From contig NZ_UXAW01000062.1 of assembly GCF_900609055.1 (NCBI RefSeq), forward strand, positions 1-38,788: 38,788 bases of DNA, written 5' to 3'. This DNA comes from Pseudogemmobacter humi (GTDB lineage Bacteria; Pseudomonadota; Alphaproteobacteria; Rhodobacterales; Rhodobacteraceae). This document shows, one piece after another, positions 35,171 through 38,788 of the stretch (position 1 is the stretch's first letter; each line of letters starts with the position of its first letter). Made by a program: the position numbers and the translations under genes. The notes below the pieces were generated by a model. It saw nothing but the letters and a program-made list of their open reading frames with translations, searched no databases and had not been told where the DNA came from.

Positions 35171-35943
35171 CGGCGGCTCTGGTGACCGGCGCAGGAAAGC
35201 GGCTTGGCCGGGCCATGGCCTTGTATCTGGCAGGGCGCGGCTACGACGTGGCGGTGCATTACGCCGGATCGCAGGAGGGGGCCGAGGGCGTGGTGGCCGA
35301 AATCGCCGCCCTGGGGCGGCGCGCGGTGGCGCTGCGGGCCGATCTGCTGGAAGAGGCCGAGACCCAGGCGCTGATCGGGCGGGCGCAGGACGCGCTCGGG
35401 CCGCTGACCGTGCTGGTCAACAATGCCTCGATCTTTGAATACGACCGGATCGAGACCGCCACCCGCGAAAGCTGGGACCGCCACATCGGCTCGAACCTGC
35501 GCGCGCCCTATGTGCTGACGCAGAACTTCGCCCGGCAATGTCCGCCCGCGCTCCGCGACGCGGCGGGCGAGATCATGGCCTCGGGGCTGATCGTCAACAT
35601 GCTCGACCAGCGGATCTGGAAGCTGACGCCCGAGTTCTCGACCTATACGATCGCCAAGATGGGGCTCTGGGCGCTGACCCGCACCGCGGCCCAGGGCCTG
35701 GCGCCGCAGATCCGGGTCAATGCCATCGGCCCTGGCCCGACCCTGCGCGGCGCGCGGCAGAGCGAGGACCATTTCGCCCGCCAGCGCGCCAACACCATTT
35801 TGCAGCGCGGCGCGAACGAGAGCGACATCCTGGCGGCGCTTGGATTTTTCCTCGACAGCCCATCGGTCACCGGCCAGATGATCGCCGCCGACGGGGGGCA
35901 GCACCTGGGCTGGAAGACGCCCGACGTGCTGGGAACAGAGTGA
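35167..35943 (+). CDS. SDR oxidoreductase, pteridine reductase/FolM-like
   Basis: This 258-residue short-chain dehydrogenase has the T-G-A-G-K-R-L-G cofactor motif (7-14) with the Arg expected in NADPH-using pteridine reductases, and N-N-A-S at 85-88. The usual catalytic Ser is replaced by Asp147, 13 residues before Tyr160, with Lys164 following. Asp-Tyr-Lys in this spacing is the triad of PTR1-type pteridine reductases. Reduction of a dihydropterin (dihydromonapterin or folate-related) is therefore more likely than a generic alcohol dehydrogenase role. The ATG at 35167 overlaps the upstream small gene's stop. A frame running in from 35104 lies inside that gene. Confidence 0.88.
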   Translation: MTAALVTGAGKRLGRAMALYLAGRGYDVAVHYAGSQEGAEGVVAEIAALGRRAVALRADLLEEAETQALIGRAQDALGPLTVLVNNASIFEYDRIETATRESWDRHIGSNLRAPYVLTQNFARQCPPALRDAAGEIMASGLIVNMLDQRIWKLTPEFSTYTIAKMGLWALTRTAAQGLAPQIRVNAIGPGPTLRGARQSEDHFARQRANTILQRGANESDILAALGFFLDSPSVTGQMIAADGGQHLGWKTPDVLGTE

Positions 35944-36271
35944 ACGCGCGGAAGTTGTCCACTTCGGGCCGGGGCTTCACGGTTGTGTTACGAAAAGGCC
36001 TGATTTCTCAACGCCTTGACGAATGCATAAAAATCTTTCCTTTTAGATCAACTGCTTGGGAAACTGCACAAAAAACAGGCAAACCGGCGAGGTCAGCCGA
36101 AATCAAGGGAAAATCGGCGATCACGAAAGTTTCTCCGCAGGGTTATCCACAGAAACGGTGGACTTCTTCCCTCTTGCCCCGGCCCGTGGTTCATTGCAGC
36201 CGGAGCGGCAGAATCGCGATGCGCCGGATCCGTCTTTTCCCTCTTCTCAGCCAGCCGCCCGGCCTCTCGTC
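35944..36271. other. Lower-GC spacer with DnaA-box-like sites upstream of uvrC
   Basis: This 328-bp spacer is clearly less GC-rich than the rest of the window, especially about 35980-36075. It carries a perfect DnaA box TTATCCACA (36143-36151), a 7/9 match TTGTCCACT (35955-35963), and a GTGGAC on the other orientation (36158-36163). The uvrC frame is open back to 36056, but the family-like protein starts at 36272. The spacer may hold the uvrC promoter, a DnaA-regulated site, or a replication-related element. No gene is seen. Confidence 0.5.
36143..36151 (+). promoter_or_regulatory. Perfect DnaA box
   Basis: TTATCCACA matches the consensus DnaA-binding 9-mer exactly. It lies in the AT-richer spacer upstream of uvrC, with weaker neighbours at 35955-35963 and 36158-36163. 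Confidence 0.6.
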
Positions 36272-38125
36272 ATGACCAGCAGGATCCGCACCGGATATGA
36301 GGTGATCCAGGACTATCTGAAGCTGCTTGACGGCAGCCCCGGGGTTTACCGCATGCTCAATGCGCAGTCCGAGGTGCTTTATGTCGGCAAGGCGCGCAAT
36401 CTGAAGGCGCGGGTGTCGAACTACGCCCGGCCGACCGGCAATTCGATCCGCATCCAGCGGATGATCGCCGAAACCGCCTCGATGATGTTCCTGACCACCC
36501 GGACCGAGGTGGAGGCGCTCTTGCTGGAGCAGAACCTCATCAAGCAGCTCAAGCCGCGCTACAATGTGCTGATGCGGGACGACAAGTCCTTCCCCTATAT
36601 CCTGATCGGCAAGGCGCATGACTTCCCGCAACTGAAGAAGCACCGCGGCGCGCGGAAAGAGAAGGGCAGCTATTTCGGCCCCTTCGCCAGCGCGGGGGCG
36701 GTGAACCGCACGCTGAACCAGTTGCAGAAGGTGTTTTTGCTCAGGAACTGCTCGGACAGCATGTTCGCCAGCCGCACCCGGCCCTGCCTGCAATATCAGA
36801 TCAAGCGGTGCGCGGCGCCCTGCGTCGGCAAGGTGGGCGAGGCGGAATATGACGCGCTGGTGCGCGACGCCGAGCGGTTCCTGTCGGGGAAATCCTCGGC
36901 GATCCAGAGCGAACTGGCCGCCGGGATGCAGAAAGCCTCGGACGAGCTGGAATTTGAGCGCGCGGCGGCCCTGCGCGACCGGATTCAGGCGCTGACCGCG
37001 GTGCAGACCTCGCAGGGGATCAACCCGCGCGGTGTCTCCGAGGCCGATGTGGTGGCGCTGCATCTGGAGCACGGCCAGGCCTGCGTGCAGGTGTTCTTCA
37101 TCCGCGCCAACCAAAGCTGGGGCAACCAGGATTTCTATCCCCGCACCGGCTCGGGCGCGGATGAGGCCGAGATCATCGAGGCCTTCCTCACCCAGTTCTA
37201 CGACAACAAGGAGCCGCCGCGGCTGCTTCTTCTCTCGCATCCGCCCGAGGATGCCGATCTGGTCGCGCGGGCGCTGTCGGAACGCGCCGGGCATAAGGTG
37301 GAACTCGCGGTGCCTTTGCGCGGCGAGAAGGCCGAATTGGTCGAGAATGCGGCGCGGAACGCCCGCGAGAGCCTTGCGCGGCGGATGTCGGAAAGTGCGA
37401 CGCAGCGCCGGCTGCTCGACGGGCTGGCTGAGGCCTTCGGGCTGGAAACCGCGCCCGAGCGGATCGAGGTCTACGACAACGCCCATATCCAGGGCGCGCA
37501 TCCGGTGGGCGGCATGATCGTCGCCGGGCCCGAGGGTTTCCTGAAATCGCAATACCGCAAGTTCAACATCAAGGGCGAGGCCGGCGCCGCGGGCGACGAT
37601 TTCGGCATGATGCGCGAGGTGATGCTGCGCCGGTTCGAGCGGCTGATGCGCGAAGACCCCGAGCGCCAGTCCGAGACCTGGCCGGATCTGTTGCTGATCG
37701 ACGGCGGGGCTGGCCAGGTCTCGGCGGTGATGGAGATCCTGCGCGATCTGGGGGTCGAGGATATCGCCGTGATCGGCGTGGCGAAGGGGATCGACCGCGA
37801 CCACGGCAAAGAGGAATTCCACCGCCCCGGCCAGCGCCCCTTCGCGCTGCAAAGGAATGATCCGGTGCTGTATTTCATCCAGCGTTTGCGCGACGAGGCG
37901 CATCGCTGGGCGAACGGCGCGCATCGGGCGAAACGGGCGAAGACGGTGGGGGCGACGCCTCTGGACGAAATCCCGGGCGTGGGCGCGGCCAGGAAACGCG
38001 CGCTCTTGCAGCATTTCGGCTCGGCCCGGGCGGTCAGCCGCGCGGCGCTGCCGGATCTGATGGCGGTCGAGGGGATTTCCGAGGCGATGGCGGAAACCGT
38101 CTATAATTTCTTCCACCGCGAATAG
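36272..38125 (+). CDS. uvrC: Excinuclease ABC subunit C
   Basis: UvrC makes the 3' and 5' incisions around DNA lesions after UvrA/UvrB recognition in nucleotide excision repair. The 617-residue protein has the N-terminal GIY-YIG nuclease (G-V-Y-R-M-L then L-Y-V-G-K-A-R-N-L), the Cys-rich R-C-A-A-P-C region, and the UvrB-binding UVR domain near 200-235. The RNase H-like 5' nuclease has acidic residues in E-V-Y-D-N-A-H and L-L-I-D-G-G-A-G-Q. The C-terminal helix-hairpin-helix pair (I-P-G-V-G) completes it. The frame is open upstream to 36056. ATG 36272 is chosen for its short family-typical N-terminus; earlier starts would add a low-complexity, Pro-rich segment. Confidence 0.96.
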   Translation: MTSRIRTGYEVIQDYLKLLDGSPGVYRMLNAQSEVLYVGKARNLKARVSNYARPTGNSIRIQRMIAETASMMFLTTRTEVEALLLEQNLIKQLKPRYNVLMRDDKSFPYILIGKAHDFPQLKKHRGARKEKGSYFGPFASAGAVNRTLNQLQKVFLLRNCSDSMFASRTRPCLQYQIKRCAAPCVGKVGEAEYDALVRDAERFLSGKSSAIQSELAAGMQKASDELEFERAAALRDRIQALTAVQTSQGINPRGVSEADVVALHLEHGQACVQVFFIRANQSWGNQDFYPRTGSGADEAEIIEAFLTQFYDNKEPPRLLLLSHPPEDADLVARALSERAGHKVELAVPLRGEKAELVENAARNARESLARRMSESATQRRLLDGLAEAFGLETAPERIEVYDNAHIQGAHPVGGMIVAGPEGFLKSQYRKFNIKGEAGAAGDDFGMMREVMLRRFERLMREDPERQSETWPDLLLIDGGAGQVSAVMEILRDLGVEDIAVIGVAKGIDRDHGKEEFHRPGQRPFALQRNDPVLYFIQRLRDEAHRWANGAHRAKRAKTVGATPLDEIPGVGAARKRALLQHFGSARAVSRAALPDLMAVEGISEAMAETVYNFFHRE

Positions 38126-38140
38126 GGCCGGTTCAGGAGG

Positions 38141-38159
38141 CCGGGGGCTTCGCCCCCGG
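38141..38159 (+). terminator. GC hairpin after uvrC
   Basis: CCGGGGG (38141-38147) and CCCCCGG (38153-38159), plus the closing C-G pair around TTC, form an 8-bp stem 15 nt after the uvrC stop. No T-run follows, and the next gene starts 33 bp later. It may be a weak attenuator or a dispersed GC palindrome rather than a true terminator. Confidence 0.4.
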
Positions 38160-38192
38160 ACCCCCGGCGTCCCCGCATGAAGGAGAGGGCCG

Positions 38193-38788
38193 ATGCGGTT
38201 TCTGGATTTCAGCTCCTGGCAGGGCGTGCTGACCACTTTGGGCGGGCTGGTGCTGGTGACTCTGCTGGGCGTCGGGATCCGCATCCTGATGATGCTGACG
38301 ATCCAGCAACGCCAGCAGCGGATCAACCGCCAGATCAACGAGCGGCTGCGCACGCTGATCGCCGCCTACAAGGTGCTGGGCGGTTCTTTCACCGGCACGC
38401 TGACGGTGGACCCGACCCATCTGCGGGCTTTGCGCGAGCGGCTGACGGCCGAAGGCGCCGATCCCGCGCGGATCGAGACCGAGGGCCAGCACCAGGAGCG
38501 CGCGCGCCAGATGCGCGACGCGGTCGAGGCGGCGCTGGCCGATATCATCCTGCTCGGCACCGCCGAACAGGTCGCCATGGCCGCAGCGGCGGCCCGCGAC
38601 ATGGCTTCGGGGCGCCCGGTGGCAACGGCGGAACTGGTGGTCTCGCTGCGCGGCTATATCCGCGCGGCGCTGGACCTGGAGCCGGTGCCCGGCGACGTGG
38701 AAATCCCGCTGCAAGGCCCGACCCGGCCGGGGCAGGGCGGCAAGGGCGGTGCCAGAAGTGGCGGGCGTTCGGGCGGTGGTGGTGAGGG
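38193..38788 (+). CDS. Membrane-anchored protein, unknown function (3' end missing)
   Basis: A strong AAGGAGAGG ribosome site (38180-38188) precedes ATG 38193. The protein starts M-R-F-L-D-F-S-S-W-Q-G-V-L-T-T-L-G-G and has one N-terminal membrane helix (about 11-36). A charged, helical cytoplasmic-type region follows, rich in Arg, Gln and Glu. The visible end is a low-complexity Gly/Arg/Ser tail. The frame is still open at the window end (198 complete codons). I do not recognise the family. It follows uvrC on the same strand and may be co-transcribed with it. Confidence 0.75.
   Translation, partial: MRFLDFSSWQGVLTTLGGLVLVTLLGVGIRILMMLTIQQRQQRINRQINERLRTLIAAYKVLGGSFTGTLTVDPTHLRALRERLTAEGADPARIETEGQHQERARQMRDAVEAALADIILLGTAEQVAMAAAAARDMASGRPVATAELVVSLRGYIRAALDLEPVPGDVEIPLQGPTRPGQGGKGGARSGGRSGGGGE

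Noticed and set aside
36056-36271. 215-bp N-terminal extension of UvrC
   Set aside because: It spans the DnaA box and AT-rich spacer, is low complexity, and UvrC relatives start shortly before the GIY-YIG domain.
35944-36271. LexA/SOS box (GTTC-N7-GTTC or GAAC-N7-GAAC) upstream of uvrC
   Set aside because: Only isolated GTTC half-sites were found, with no pair at the alphaproteobacterial spacing.
1-38788. CRISPR arrays, tRNA or rRNA genes, insertion sequences
   Set aside because: No regularly spaced direct repeats, no cloverleaf or rRNA-like stretches and no transposase frames were recognised by eye.

Overview
The window is high-GC DNA from an alphaproteobacterium, most likely of the Rhodobacteraceae (Paracoccus/Rhodobacter-like). 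Three things point there: an fdsGBACD-type NAD-dependent formate dehydrogenase operon in the Rhodobacter capsulatus gene order, REP-like palindromes ending in GGGGATATTT, and extremely GC-rich third codon positions, which produce very long antisense reading frames. No rRNA, tRNA, CRISPR, prophage or insertion sequence was seen.

Region 1 (1-13645) is an exopolysaccharide/O-antigen-type surface glycan locus. It holds a GT4 glycosyltransferase, a Wzx-like flippase, and the complete dTDP-L-rhamnose operon rfbC-rfbB-rfbD-rfbA with ATGA/GTGA overlaps. It also holds an ExoY-type initiating phosphoglycosyltransferase, a Wzz-like chain-length protein coupled to a CpsD-like ATPase whose Walker A lysine is replaced by alanine, a GT2 enzyme, a WecG/TagA-type glycosyltransferase and a Wzy/ligase-like membrane protein. 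Together these make a Wzx/Wzy-type pathway for a rhamnose-containing polymer.

Region 2 (13916-26342) is the most unusual part: a compact four-gene, translationally coupled operon. It encodes a PKS (KS-AT-KR-DH-ACP-TE), a GT2 glycosyltransferase, an NRPS starter protein and its own Sfp-type phosphopantetheinyl transferase. The NRPS reads formyltransferase - linker - adenylation domain interrupted by a luciferase-like FMN monooxygenase - thiolation domain. It has no condensation motif and no thioesterase, while the PKS carries the only release domain. The biosynthetic order is therefore probably NRPS then PKS. The by-eye adenylation code (D-I-L-Q-L-G-M-I-W-K) is one residue from the classic glycine code. 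The inferred product is an oxidised N-formyl-glycine extended by one C2 unit (a formylated 4-amino-3-hydroxybutyrate or 4-aminocrotonate type acyl group). It could be a free metabolite or a decoration of the neighbouring glycan.

Region 3 (26444-33889) contains a small membrane protein, then, on the minus strand, lysR - fdsG - fdsB - fdsA - fdhD(fdsC) - fdsD for the molybdenum-dependent, NAD-linked formate dehydrogenase and its sulfurtransferase maturation factor. Four GATAG/CTATC half-sites and a plausible sigma-70 promoter lie between lysR and fdsG. Two perfect back-to-back hairpins lie between fdsB and fdsA.

Region 4 (33890-38788) is housekeeping: a REP-like repeat cluster with a long hairpin, an S49 (SohB/SppA-like) peptidase, a 54-residue Cys-rich membrane protein, a pteridine-reductase-like SDR, a lower-GC spacer with a perfect DnaA box, uvrC, and the 5' part of a membrane protein gene cut by the window end.
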